This document shows positions 15,706 through 24,555 of a DNA stretch of 38,546 nucleotides, piece by piece. Within the stretch, counting starts at the first letter, position 1. Each line of letters opens with the position of its first letter. Below the pieces are notes generated by a model, which was not told the DNA's origin, made no database searches, and saw only the letters and a program-made list of their open reading frames with translations. The translations under genes and the position numbers were made by a program. The stretch is from Comamonadaceae bacterium (GTDB lineage: Bacteria; Pseudomonadota; Gammaproteobacteria; Burkholderiales; Burkholderiaceae_C): assembly GCA_947476465.1 (NCBI GenBank), contig CANJQN010000043.1:1-38546 (forward strand), written 5' to 3'.

Positions 15706-16387
15706 TGATCGCAACATGCAGTTGTCGCGCGCGGTACTCAGCATCTGGAACGACATCGACCCCGAAATTGAAGGCGAATACGAGGCTTGGTACCAGCGCG
15801 ACCATCTGCGCGATCGCGTCCACACGCCCGGATTTCGAACCTGCCGCCGATACATTCGCGTCGCGGGAGATGGGCGGCAGTACTTCACCTTCTCCGATCT
15901 CGACTCCATCGATGTCTGCACGTCCGAGGCCTATCGGAGCCGGCTTGCGAACGCCACCGAATGGACCCGCCGCATCATGCCGCACTTCCGCCGCCTTATC
16001 CGCGTGGCGGCTGATGTGACGCTGGAACGCGGCGACGGCATAGCGGGCTTCGCAGCCACCGCCGTGTTCGAGGGCGGGGGCGACCTAGCGCGCGAGGCCG
16101 CGCGTGCCGCCATCGCGGCCGCCGCCGTACCGATCATGGAGGACGCTCGCGTCACGCGGCTGCGCATCTTCGAGAACAATGCGGCAGCCAACGGTGTGCC
16201 CAATCCCGAAGCCGCCCTTCGCCCGGATGCGCCGCGTACCTGCGAATTGGCAATCGTGCTTGAAGGTTCCGACGAAGTGGCCGTCGCGCAGCATCTCGCC
16301 ACGCTCCAGGAACTGACTGAACGGCAGGCGCTCACGTCTGCGATGCCGCCCTCGGTCTATCGCCTGCTCTATTCCTCAAGTCTCTGA
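15701..16387 (+). CDS. Hypothetical protein resembling dimeric alpha/beta-barrel (EthD/DUF4286-like) proteins
   Basis: This soluble 228-residue protein has an EYEAWYQRDHLRDRVHTPGF segment followed by RRYIRV, FTFSDLDSID and an EWTRR block. This is the usual motif series (AYN-WY---H---R-PGF---RRY, then YL-LYEL-S, then TPWTRRM) of ferredoxin-like dimeric-barrel proteins found beside catabolic enzymes. The second half (from about 110) may be another such fold, less well conserved. The function is unknown; relatives are suspected monooxygenases or accessory factors. ATG 15716 is an alternative start. It is convergent with the LeuD-like gene. Confidence 0.7.
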   Translation: MDDRNMQLSRAVLSIWNDIDPEIEGEYEAWYQRDHLRDRVHTPGFRTCRRYIRVAGDGRQYFTFSDLDSIDVCTSEAYRSRLANATEWTRRIMPHFRRLIRVAADVTLERGDGIAGFAATAVFEGGGDLAREAARAAIAAAAVPIMEDARVTRLRIFENNAAANGVPNPEAALRPDAPRTCELAIVLEGSDEVAVAQHLATLQELTERQALTSAMPPSVYRLLYSSSL

Positions 16388-16519
16388 TTTGACGGTCGCG
16401 GACTGCGCCCGCCTTCCACGGCGGCCGAAATGCAAGGGCATTTGGGTGGGCTTTCCGGAAGACGATGGATCCAATGAAAAGTTGGTGTCCATCAACATGC
16501 CCTCAATCGGCATAGATAG

Positions 16520-17056
16520 TCAGTGCGAGGCCCCACCACCCTTAGGTCGATCGACGATGCCCAGCCGCTTGGCGGTGTACGGGGCAATCCCGCCAGCTTC
16601 GATCAGCGCAAGCAGCCCTTCATCGACGGCGGCTCCCATGGATGACGTGCCACGCGTCAAGTTTTTCGCCTCGCCGCTTCGCAGGTCGAGCGCCAGCACG
16701 TCGCCGGTTTCAACGCGATCGTACAACTGGGGCATCGCCAGCGCGGGCAGGCCAAGGTTGATGCTGTCGCGCTCCCACCCCGCAGAAAACCCCTTCCCCA
16801 AGACCGCGGCGATGCCGAGGCACTTGAGGGCATTGATCGGCCCGTCGAGATGCTTGCCAGTACCGAATGCCGAGCCCACGACCAGAATGTCGCCCCGGCG
16901 CACCTGCTGGACGAAAGCAGGATCAACGTCCTCCAGCACGTGCTGCGCGAGTTCCTCGAACTTGCCGGCACGACCGAGTACGTCGTACTTGGCGGCGAGG
17001 AAGTAGGTGCTGCGCAGGTGGTCACCAAACTTCCACACACGACCAGTCAATTTCAT
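16520..17056 (-). CDS. LeuD-type hydro-lyase small subunit (3-isopropylmalate dehydratase-like)
   Basis: This 178-residue swivel-domain protein starts MKLTGRVWKFGDHLRSTYFL, the family's G-VWKFGD-I-TD- pattern. RRGDILVVGSAFGTGKHLDG corresponds to the GxNFGxGSSRE substrate-binding loop, although that loop is changed here (GSAFGTGKH). It completes the active site of the LeuC-type partner, whose stop overlaps its start by 4 nt. It is probably not the leucine-pathway enzyme, because no leuA or leuB is near and the partners are lyase and regulator genes. Dimethylmaleate- or homoaconitate-type hydration is a reasonable guess. Confidence 0.85.
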   Translation of the reverse strand: MKLTGRVWKFGDHLRSTYFLAAKYDVLGRAGKFEELAQHVLEDVDPAFVQQVRRGDILVVGSAFGTGKHLDGPINALKCLGIAAVLGKGFSAGWERDSINLGLPALAMPQLYDRVETGDVLALDLRSGEAKNLTRGTSSMGAAVDEGLLALIEAGGIAPYTAKRLGIVDRPKGGGASH

Positions 17057-18333
17057 GGGGGCTCCACAGCTTTGAAATAGATGTCCGGATTCGCAATGCA
17101 CCCCTCCAGTGCGGAAGCCGCGACAACGCCTGCGTTGGCAAGATAGATCTTCGCCTGGATACTGCCCATGCGCCCCGGCCAGTTCTCCACCGATCCGGTG
17201 ATGCAGGTCTCGCCGTCTTCCAGGTGTAAAGGAGACTGGTTACCGTAGAAGCAAGCACCGCAACCGGGCGAAGTCACACTCGCGCCAGCCGCGACGAAGG
17301 TGGCGATGTAGCCCCTCTCGGCAGCGACGCGCATCACTTCGGTGGAGATCGGTGTCACAACCATGCGCACGCTGTCCGCGATTTTTCGTCCGGCGAGCAC
17401 CTCGGCGGCCAAGGCAAGATCTTCCAGACGTCCCGAGGAACAGGATCCAATGTAAGCCGCATCGACCTTTAACCCACCCACCTTGCGCAGTGGCGCGATG
17501 CGCGTCGGGTCGTCGGGACCGGAGATCATGGGTTCGAACTGTGAAAGGTCGTACTCAAAAACCGCGTCGTACTCTGCCCCTTCGTCGGCCGCGACCGTTT
17601 CAAAGGGCTCGCGCGCACGGGGGGCAAGGTAATCGAGCAGGACCTCATCAGCGGGAAACACCATGGTCATCGCGCCAATGTGAGGTGCGCCGTTGGCAAC
17701 GGCCATTCGCACGTCCAAAGGCATGCTGCGAATACCAGGGCCGCTGAATTCGATCACGCAGCCTTCGAGTTCGCCAGACAAATCACTCATCAGGCGGAAA
17801 TAAATGTCCTTGCCGAGCACGCCCTTGGGCAAGGTCCCCGTCAGGTGCACGCGCACACACCGCGGCACCTTGAACCAGGTGTCGCCCGTGGCCATGATAA
17901 AGGGCGTCTCCGCGAGCGCCGCCAAAGCAATGCAATTGAAGGCGCCCAGCGTCGCGGCCTGAGTGTCTGCGCCTATGTAAACCGTATTGGGCAACACCCA
18001 GCCTTGCTCGGCTGGAATCTGGTGTGAGATGCCCTGGCGGCCCACGTCGAAGATGTTCTCCTTGGGAACGCCATGGCGCTGCGCCCAGTCGCGGATGCGC
18101 CGGAAACCCTGCACGCCCAATCCCTGGTGCGGGTACATGAAATGATCGAAAGAAAACAAGACGCGCTTTGCGTCCCACACCTTCACGTCATTGCGGTCAA
18201 AAAAATCCCAGTCGCAGAAATGCAGCGAATCCATCATGGAGACAACGTGCACCTTCGCCCAGCCGAAGTCGCCTCGCCCGACACGCTTGCCCGACGCGGC
18301 AGAAAAGATCTTTTCAGTCATGGTGCGCCCCAT
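17053..18333 (-). CDS. LeuC/aconitase-type hydro-lyase large subunit
   Basis: This ~426-residue [4Fe-4S] hydro-lyase belongs to the 3-isopropylmalate dehydratase/homoaconitase group. Cluster cysteines are visible in YIGSCSSGRLEDL and SPGCGACFYGNQSPLHLEDG. Other marks are FSFDHFMYPHQGLGVQ (DH-xP region), GADTQAATLGAFNCIA and GDTWFKVPRCVRVHLTG. ATG 18333 has a GGGTGG ribosome site; ATG 18321 is possible. It lies downstream of the ICL/PEPM-type lyase on the same strand and is coupled to the small subunit. Family chemistry is reversible hydration/dehydration of a branched di- or tricarboxylate, which would prepare a substrate for the adjacent lyase. Confidence 0.9.
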   Translation of the reverse strand: MGRTMTEKIFSAASGKRVGRGDFGWAKVHVVSMMDSLHFCDWDFFDRNDVKVWDAKRVLFSFDHFMYPHQGLGVQGFRRIRDWAQRHGVPKENIFDVGRQGISHQIPAEQGWVLPNTVYIGADTQAATLGAFNCIALAALAETPFIMATGDTWFKVPRCVRVHLTGTLPKGVLGKDIYFRLMSDLSGELEGCVIEFSGPGIRSMPLDVRMAVANGAPHIGAMTMVFPADEVLLDYLAPRAREPFETVAADEGAEYDAVFEYDLSQFEPMISGPDDPTRIAPLRKVGGLKVDAAYIGSCSSGRLEDLALAAEVLAGRKIADSVRMVVTPISTEVMRVAAERGYIATFVAAGASVTSPGCGACFYGNQSPLHLEDGETCITGSVENWPGRMGSIQAKIYLANAGVVAASALEGCIANPDIYFKAVEPP

Positions 18334-18363
18334 GTCCACCCTTTGCTTTTTGATGGTGGTCGC

Positions 18364-19263
18364 TCAGTGCGCGTACGGGTACTGAGCCAGGATCCGTTCC
18401 TTCTCGGGCAATCCCACCAGCACGTTGGCGTCGGCGCGATCGATCTCATCTTGCGGCAACAGTTCGAAGCGGCCATCCGCCAGCCACTGTGCATACTGAG
18501 TCTCCATGAAGCGATGGGTGCGCGACAGCATGTTCGTGGCGAAGATCACTGTTCGCACGTTCCACGCCGACAGCCCCGAGGCCGTCTTCTCGGATCGAAC
18601 GTTGCCCGACTGCCCGGACCAGTTCTGAGGTGCACCGCCGAGGATCATCAGCGGCTTCGGAATACGCGGGCCATAGCGCTCCAGCCACTCGTTCGTCGCG
18701 AAGAGCGGCATGATCGCGTCCGCGCCGGCCTCGCAGTACCTCATCGCTCGTTCGAATGCTTCTTCCTCGCAGGCCTTGCGATCCGTGCTGATGCCGTCGC
18801 GCCAGGGCGACATCGCATCGGTGCGGGCGATGATCACCATGTCTTTGTCGACACGCGTGTCCAGCGCCAGGCGCAGGTTGGTGACCATATCCGACACGGG
18901 CATCGGAAGCCCGTGCTTCTTCAGCGCAAAGTCTTCCAACTGGATCGCCGCGGCCCCCGCCTGTTCGAACTCACGAATCGTACGTGCGACCTTGAGAACG
19001 CCGCCGAACCCCTCGTCCCCATCCGCGATGACAGGCACGGAAACGCGAGCGGAAATTTCACCCAGGCGTTGTGCAATCTCCGAGAGCGTTAGCGTCCCAT
19101 CCGGGAAGCCGCGCGTGTGATTCACGTAAGAGCCGGACATATACACTGCGGGATAGCCCACACGCTCCGCCAGCCTTGCCTGTCCTGCATCACCCACGCC
19201 GGCCGCCACGATGGCCTGGGGGCCATTCAGATGATTGCGCAATGCCTGCCTCGTACTCATCAT
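18364..19263 (-). CDS. Isocitrate lyase/PEP mutase-superfamily lyase
   Basis: This 299-residue alpha/beta-barrel enzyme is of the group that includes methylisocitrate lyase, 2,3-dimethylmalate lyase and oxaloacetate decarboxylase. Metal ligands are seen as DGDEGFG (Asp81, Asp83) and QLEDF (Glu110, Asp111). SGSYVNHTRGFPDGTLTLSE is the N-terminal active-site loop. The gating-loop motif is KKHG (115-118) where C-C-bond lyases such as isocitrate lyase have K(K/R)CGH, so the general-acid Cys is absent. An AAGGAAAT ribosome site precedes the start. The minus-strand order is LysR, this gene, LeuC-type, LeuD-type. Cleavage of a hydroxy-diacid made by the LeuCD pair is inferred. Confidence 0.88.
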   Translation of the reverse strand: MMSTRQALRNHLNGPQAIVAAGVGDAGQARLAERVGYPAVYMSGSYVNHTRGFPDGTLTLSEIAQRLGEISARVSVPVIADGDEGFGGVLKVARTIREFEQAGAAAIQLEDFALKKHGLPMPVSDMVTNLRLALDTRVDKDMVIIARTDAMSPWRDGISTDRKACEEEAFERAMRYCEAGADAIMPLFATNEWLERYGPRIPKPLMILGGAPQNWSGQSGNVRSEKTASGLSAWNVRTVIFATNMLSRTHRFMETQYAQWLADGRFELLPQDEIDRADANVLVGLPEKERILAQYPYAH

Positions 19264-19327
19264 GATTCAGATTTCCTTATTCATTTTCAAGCCACAGGCA
19301 TGAGTACGCCTCGAAGGCCAATCCGCG

Positions 19328-20239
19328 TCAATTTGATAATGCCAGTTCATCCATAGTGTTTTGCAGGACTTGGTGCAGGACTTTCGAAAAGGTGGTCGCC
19401 ACCGCGCTCGGCTTCGCGTCCGTACGCGTCACCATGCCCACACTGCGAAGGCCACGCCGGCCCGGAATCGGGATGCAAGCGAGTCCCCGGGTATTGACCC
19501 CTACGAGTGCATTGGCAGAGGTAAGCGTCACGCCCATCCCGCGGCGGACCATGGCCAAGGCAGTGGCAGGGTGCTCCACCTGCACCGCAGGTGTAGAGAA
19601 TATTTCGCCCAGCGCATTGAATTCGCCCGGCAGATGCCCGGGCCAGGCAAGGATGAGTTCGTAGAGCGCAAGCGATCCGAGGTCGGCGTCCTTGAGCGTG
19701 AGTGGGTGGCCGCGGGGCGCGACTATCACAAGGCGATCTTCGACCATGCGCTCGAAACAAAGTTCGGATTCGTCACTTCGCATCGTGCCGACCCCCAGGT
19801 CGACCTCGCCCTGGCGCACCGCGCGAAGGAAGTGGTAATAAGAGCGCTCGATAAGCTCAATCCGCACACCGGGTCGCTGCGCGTGGAACTGCGCGATAGC
19901 GGGCGCGAGCAAGCTGCACGCTAGGGTCGGCAGTGTGGCAATGCGAAGCCGCCCGTATTCACCCTTGCCCGCGGCCTTGGCAAATAGGTAGGCTTTCTCG
20001 ATTTGGCCGAGCGACCCCTTGATCTGCTCGTAGAACTCGCTGCCCGCTTGGGAAAACCGGGCGCTTCCGGGACCGCGGTCGACAAGCGTTACGCCAAGGT
20101 CGCTTTCAAGTTCCTTGATGAGCGTCGTCAGCGAAGGCTGCGTGACAGACAGCCTGTCGGCCGCCGACTTGAACGAACCTGTTTCCGCCAGGTCCGCGAA
20201 ACCGCGAAGCTGCCGGTACTTAATGTTGTTGCTCGCCAT
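19328..20239 (-). CDS. LysR-family transcriptional regulator A
   Basis: This 303-residue regulator starts MASNNIKYRQLRGFADLAET. The winged HTH (SAADRLSVTQPSLTTLIKEL) lies within residues 1-60 and the effector domain begins near residue 90 (GRLRIATLPTLA). It shares the N-terminal NIKYRQL signature and the overall layout with two other LysR genes here, so the three are paralogues. It is divergent from the SDR-Bug pair across a 90-bp gap and precedes the lyase-LeuCD genes on its own strand, so it probably controls one or both. The effector is unknown. Confidence 0.93.
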   Translation of the reverse strand: MASNNIKYRQLRGFADLAETGSFKSAADRLSVTQPSLTTLIKELESDLGVTLVDRGPGSARFSQAGSEFYEQIKGSLGQIEKAYLFAKAAGKGEYGRLRIATLPTLACSLLAPAIAQFHAQRPGVRIELIERSYYHFLRAVRQGEVDLGVGTMRSDESELCFERMVEDRLVIVAPRGHPLTLKDADLGSLALYELILAWPGHLPGEFNALGEIFSTPAVQVEHPATALAMVRRGMGVTLTSANALVGVNTRGLACIPIPGRRGLRSVGMVTRTDAKPSAVATTFSKVLHQVLQNTMDELALSN

Positions 20240-20329
20240 CGTCGAATTCTTAATCAATCTACTCCAAAAATCAACTTGACGCGGGCTGGACTTCAACGCG
20301 CTAATGACAAACAAAGTAGGAGAGTGGAG

Positions 20330-21139
20330 ATGGACCGGTCATACGATAGGAAGTTTGTCGTCCTTCCCGAAACCGTGATCGTCACCGGTGTGGCATCCGG
20401 CATGGGACGCGCGGCCGCGGAGATTCTTGCATCGAATGGCGTGCGCAACATGGGATTGATTGACAACAATGCCGAAGGCCTGGCGCAGACCGCGGGGGCA
20501 GTCGAAGCCAAAGGAGTCAAGGTGCATGCGATTGCCCTCAGCGTCGCTGACCGCCTCGCCGTCCATGCGGCCTTCGAAGCCCTGGCCGCCAAGTTCGGTG
20601 CGCCAGACTCGCTACTGCACTTCGCAGGCATCAGCTCACGCGTGCCGTTCGACGAGATCGACGACGAAAACGCAGATACCGTGCTGGGTGTGAATCTTAA
20701 AGGCAGTATGTGGGTTGCACAGGCGGCACTGCGGCAGATGCGCAAGGCTTCCAAAGCAGGCTCCATCGTATTCACCGGCTCTGTGTCGGCGCGGCGTGGC
20801 CCGGTGCATGGCAACGTTGCCTATGCATCGTCCAAAGGCGGGGTGAACACGCTGACGCGTACGCTCGCGCGCCAATACGGCCCCTACAATATTCGTGTGA
20901 ATGCCGTCTCGCCGGGTCAAATCTATACCCCTCTGCTCAGCAAGGGGTGGGGCGACGATGCCGACGTGATCAAGGAAAAGCTGCGCGTGCGCGAGGAAGT
21001 CGCACGAACCGAAGTTGTGCTTGGCCGCATCGGTCAGGCCCACGAAGTGGCACGGGCCGCAATCTTCCTGGCATCAGAGGCATCCAGCTACATCACGGGC
21101 GAGATTCTCGAAGTTAACGGCGGCTTCCATTTCGACTAA
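20330..21139 (+). CDS. SDR-family oxidoreductase
   Basis: This 269-residue classical SDR has TGVASGMG (19-26) for cofactor binding and the YASSK catalytic pair (Tyr165, Lys169), with Ser151 or Ser153 before them. The structural NNAG motif is replaced by HFAG (97-100), an uncommon but known variation. The C-terminal ITGEILEVNGG matches the family. A strong AGGAGAGTGGAG site precedes ATG 20330. It lies 16 bp ahead of a Bug gene and is divergent from LysR A, repeating the Bug-SDR pairing at the left end in reverse order. It probably oxidises a hydroxy-acid. Confidence 0.91.
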   Translation: MDRSYDRKFVVLPETVIVTGVASGMGRAAAEILASNGVRNMGLIDNNAEGLAQTAGAVEAKGVKVHAIALSVADRLAVHAAFEALAAKFGAPDSLLHFAGISSRVPFDEIDDENADTVLGVNLKGSMWVAQAALRQMRKASKAGSIVFTGSVSARRGPVHGNVAYASSKGGVNTLTRTLARQYGPYNIRVNAVSPGQIYTPLLSKGWGDDADVIKEKLRVREEVARTEVVLGRIGQAHEVARAAIFLASEASSYITGEILEVNGGFHFD

Positions 21140-21155
21140 CCTTGCTAATCAAACA

Positions 21156-22121
21156 ATGAAACGTTCAACCTCCTCTCTCCTCGTGCTGTTGGTGGCCCTC
21201 GTGGTGACACAGGTCCAGGCACAGACCTTTCCCTCCAAGACCGTGCACGCCGTCGTCCCCTATGCCGTGGGCGGAACCGTAGACCTGCAGGCGCGTCTTT
21301 ATTCCGACAGGCTCAGCCGCCTGTGGAACGTGCCCGTGGTGGTGGAGAACAGGGCAGGCGCCAACGGCAACATCGGAACCGATTACCTCGCGCGCGCGGC
21401 GGCCGACGGGTATACCTTTGGCGTCATTTCGAGCCAGCACGCGATGGCGCCAGCATTGTTCGCCAAGCTGCCCTTCGCCTTGTCAGACTTCAAGGCGATC
21501 AGCGTGACGGCACAGACGCGCATGGCTTTGCTGGTTCGGTCGGACTTTCCCGCGAATACCGTGGCAGAACTCATCGCCTATGCGAAGGCGAATTCAGGCA
21601 AGGTCACGGCCGGGATCGCGGGCCCTGCGACGGCGAACAATATCTGGCTCAAGATGTTCGAGAAGTCCACGGGAACACGCATGCTTGCCGTACCTTATCG
21701 GGGATCAGGCCCCGCGCACATCGAACTCATGGCGGGACGGTTGGACATCATGTTCGACGCGCCGGGTGCGGTGCTACAACACATCCAGGCGGGAAGGATC
21801 AAGGTACTCGCCATGGGTGGCAGTGGTCGGGCAGACATCCTGCCAGCAGTGCCTTCGCTCGACGAGGCTGGCTACCCGGCCGGGAAACTGATGGCGTCCT
21901 GGACTGTCGTCCTCGTGCCAAGCAAGACGCCGCCAGAAATCGTTGACAAGCTGGGCAGAGACTTCATCGCGGTGCTCAAGGATCCCGACGTCAAACAGCG
22001 CCTCGCAGCCGCTGGCCTGGAAGTGCTCGGCTGGGAGCCTGCGGAATCGGACAAGCACGTGTTCCGTGAAGCAGACCGCCTGACGCAGCTCATTCGCGAG
22101 TACAACATCGTCGCGGAATGA
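21156..22121 (+). CDS. Tripartite tricarboxylate transporter substrate-binding protein (Bug/TctC family)
   Basis: This 321-residue periplasmic receptor has signal peptide MKRSTSSLLVLLVALVVTQV with cleavage near VQAQTFP. Bug marks are VHAVVPYAVGGTVDLQARL, VVENRAGANGNIGTDYLARA, AVPYRGSGPAHIELMAGRLD and ILPAVPSLDEAGYP. It is co-directional with the SDR gene 16 bp upstream and convergent with the PrpD-like gene. The Asp of the GGTxD helix, which contacts the ligand carboxylate region in this family, is present (VDLQA). Confidence 0.94.
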   Translation: MKRSTSSLLVLLVALVVTQVQAQTFPSKTVHAVVPYAVGGTVDLQARLYSDRLSRLWNVPVVVENRAGANGNIGTDYLARAAADGYTFGVISSQHAMAPALFAKLPFALSDFKAISVTAQTRMALLVRSDFPANTVAELIAYAKANSGKVTAGIAGPATANNIWLKMFEKSTGTRMLAVPYRGSGPAHIELMAGRLDIMFDAPGAVLQHIQAGRIKVLAMGGSGRADILPAVPSLDEAGYPAGKLMASWTVVLVPSKTPPEIVDKLGRDFIAVLKDPDVKQRLAAAGLEVLGWEPAESDKHVFREADRLTQLIREYNIVAE

Positions 22122-22163
22122 TCGATCGGGCGGGACCGGATGGCCGTGCAAGATTAGGGCGAC

Positions 22164-23549
22164 TCAGCCGATCGCGTCGGTGAGTCGAGCCACATCCTGC
22201 ATACCTTCAAGTTCACGGAACATCTTGACCAGACGTTCTGCGCCCTCGACCTGGTCGGCTCCGCGGGAATGGGTAACGCAGCGACGGAACTTCTGCGCGA
22301 GCTTGTCGAAGTCCAGGGGATCGTCCAGGCCGCCCGGCGGCACGACACGCAAGCCCGAATACGTCGTGCCGTTTTTCATTACGACGGTCATCGCTGCGGG
22401 CGTGACACCGCGCCCATATTTCTCTTCCAATTCCGAATCCACGCGCGGTTTGACCTTGGCAGCCAGGCGCAGCACCTGCGGGTCGCGCATCGCGGCGTCG
22501 GAGAGGTCGTCGATGAAGAAGTCGCGCTTGGTGAAGGCGGTGGCCACAAGGAAGGGGATGCTGAACTGGGCGTCGACCACAGTTCGGGGTTTCGTCTTCA
22601 CCTCCGGCGGAACGCACACGACGCTGTAGCCTTCGACGTTCACCCCAACCGTGATCTCTTCAATCTGCTGCGGATCTATCGAATGCTCACGCGCCAGTTG
22701 CAGCGCGACATGAACCGCGCTGTGCGTGTTGCGGCACGATGGATATGGCTTATACGCCAGGTCTTCGTGTTCGTAGTGGCCGCCCAGGTCTCGCAGCAGA
22801 ATCTGCGAGTCGAACTGGTCGCGCATGTAAACGCGTGAGAGGCCGTGAGCACCGTCGAAGGTATTCGTAGTGCCGGTGATGCCCGCCGCCGCCAACATGG
22901 AGGACATGACGCCAATGCGCGCGGAGAAGCCGGGCTGCATGCGCTTGGAGAGTGCCCCGTCAGGCATGCACTGGCAGTTGCCGGCGGCTTGCGCGTATGC
23001 GATCCCCATCGCATGACCAAGGCGCTCCCCATCGAGCTTCATCAGCTTGCCGGCTGCCACGGTCGCGCCGAAAAGCCCGAACAGCGCCGTGTACGCCCAG
23101 CCGGTCTTGACGGGTGGCAGCAGGCACGCCAGCGAGAGCCGAGTGGTCACCTCGAGGCCCGCCGCAACTGCGGTCATCAGTTCCTCTCCGGTGACGCCGC
23201 CGAGTCGGTCGGCGACAGCCAGCGCGGCAGGCACGGTGGACACGCCAGCATGGACGATGGCGCCGTCGTGCGTGTCGTCAAAATCGAGCGCGTGCGCCAT
23301 GGTCCCGTTTGCGAGTGCGGCTTCGGCGGCCGTCGCCTTGCGGCCCGTCCCCCACACTCTGGCCTGGGGCACCGGGTAATCATCGAGCACCATGCGTGCA
23401 ACCTCCCGGCAGCCCGGCGCGGACGCGCCGGCAATGGCGCATCCGATGGTGTCGAGCAGGTTCCGGCGGGTGGCCTCCACCGCCGAAGCAGGCAGGTCCT
23501 TGAAATTGAGCGCGGCGACGTAGTGAGCGATAGTTTGGGAAGAGTCCAT
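22164..23549 (-). CDS. MmgE/PrpD-family dehydratase/decarboxylase
   Basis: This 461-residue cytosolic protein belongs to the family of 2-methylcitrate dehydratase, cis-aconitate decarboxylase and iminodisuccinate epimerase. The N-terminal helical domain carries LLDTIGCAIAGASAPG, and ANGTMAHALDFDDTHDGAIV is the diagnostic active-site stretch. YKPYPSCRNTHSAVHVAL contains the conserved KPYPSCR-x-H motif. It ends the minus-strand series FAD dehydrogenase, LysR B, this gene. With the LeuCD-type hydro-lyase and ICL-type lyases, it supplies the dehydration step of a methylcitrate-like sequence. That pathway role is inference. Confidence 0.92.
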   Translation of the reverse strand: MDSSQTIAHYVAALNFKDLPASAVEATRRNLLDTIGCAIAGASAPGCREVARMVLDDYPVPQARVWGTGRKATAAEAALANGTMAHALDFDDTHDGAIVHAGVSTVPAALAVADRLGGVTGEELMTAVAAGLEVTTRLSLACLLPPVKTGWAYTALFGLFGATVAAGKLMKLDGERLGHAMGIAYAQAAGNCQCMPDGALSKRMQPGFSARIGVMSSMLAAAGITGTTNTFDGAHGLSRVYMRDQFDSQILLRDLGGHYEHEDLAYKPYPSCRNTHSAVHVALQLAREHSIDPQQIEEITVGVNVEGYSVVCVPPEVKTKPRTVVDAQFSIPFLVATAFTKRDFFIDDLSDAAMRDPQVLRLAAKVKPRVDSELEEKYGRGVTPAAMTVVMKNGTTYSGLRVVPPGGLDDPLDFDKLAQKFRRCVTHSRGADQVEGAERLVKMFRELEGMQDVARLTDAIG

Positions 23550-23622
23550 CAGCCGAAGCTACCAGCGGCTCTCCCCGGATGCAATTTGGAAATTGGTCCG
23601 AATTGATAGTTTTTATCGGGGC

Positions 23623-24516
23623 TCAGGCGTTGCGCAGCGGCTTCTTCCGGCTTTCGAGGAGGTCGTCGACGAACCGCTTCGCCACAGGACTCAGCTTCTT
23701 GTCCTTGTGCATGATGATGCCGACATCACGAACCGCGAGTGCGCTGTCGACCCGGATCGTTGCGAGGCCCTCTGTGTCTATTGCCTCCAGTGCACTCGTC
23801 GCGGTGACCGTCACCCCCAATCCACGTCGCACCATTGCGATTGCGGTGGATGGGTGTTCAACCTGCAGCGAACGCGAGAGATCGACCTCGAGCAGGCTCA
23901 GGATCTGCGGCTTGGGGCCCGCGGTAACCATGACCATTTCGTGATGCGCCAACGACTTGAGTCCTGTGCCTTTTTCCGTTATCGGATGGCCGTTGGGTGC
24001 GACGATGACCAGGCGGTCCCGGAAAAGAAGCTTGAAAGTGAGCTCCGACTCGACAGTGCGCAGGATCCCCACGCCAAAATCAACCTCGTGCTGCCGCATT
24101 GCAAGCAGAAAGTTGTAATACGTCCGCTCGATCAGTTCGATCTGCACGCCTGGAGAGTTTTTGCGGAAATCTCCAATCGCCGGCCCAACCACGCCTGCTG
24201 CGAGCGTGGGCAGGGTGGCAATGCGGATGCGCCCATTGCGCGTCTTGCTCGACGTCTTCGCGGCGCTGTAGGCGTTATCGAGCTGCTCAAGCGAGCCTTT
24301 GACCTGCTCGTAGAACTCGCGTCCGATATCCGTGAGCACCACGCTGCGCGTCGAGCGCGTGATGAGCGTCACGCCGAGGTCATTCTCGAGCCCCTTGATC
24401 AGGACGGACATCGACGGCTGCGTTACGGCCAGCCGGTCCGCAGCCTCCGTGAAGGATCCGGTCTCCGTCAGGATGACGAACGCCTTGAGCTGCCGGTACT
24501 TGATATTTTGTGCCAT
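23623..24516 (-). CDS. LysR-family transcriptional regulator B
   Basis: This 297-residue regulator starts MAQNIKYRQLKAFVILTETG. The HTH is in AADRLAVTQPSMSVLIKGLE and the effector-binding domain starts near GRIRIATLPTLAAG. It is a close paralogue of regulators A and C. It lies between the FAD dehydrogenase gene (39 bp upstream, same strand) and the PrpD-like gene (73 bp downstream), so unlike most LysR genes it is embedded in an apparent operon and not divergent from its target. Confidence 0.93.
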   Translation of the reverse strand: MAQNIKYRQLKAFVILTETGSFTEAADRLAVTQPSMSVLIKGLENDLGVTLITRSTRSVVLTDIGREFYEQVKGSLEQLDNAYSAAKTSSKTRNGRIRIATLPTLAAGVVGPAIGDFRKNSPGVQIELIERTYYNFLLAMRQHEVDFGVGILRTVESELTFKLLFRDRLVIVAPNGHPITEKGTGLKSLAHHEMVMVTAGPKPQILSLLEVDLSRSLQVEHPSTAIAMVRRGLGVTVTATSALEAIDTEGLATIRVDSALAVRDVGIIMHKDKKLSPVAKRFVDDLLESRKKPLRNA

Positions 24517-24555
24517 GACAGGGTCCCACCGGAGACCCCACATCTTACGCGTTGC

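Noticed and set aside
16520..18333. Assigning these genes as leuC and leuD of leucine biosynthesis
   Set aside because: The small-subunit substrate loop is altered, no leuA or leuB is near, and the genes adjoin a lyase and LysR regulator; a catabolic paralogue is more likely.
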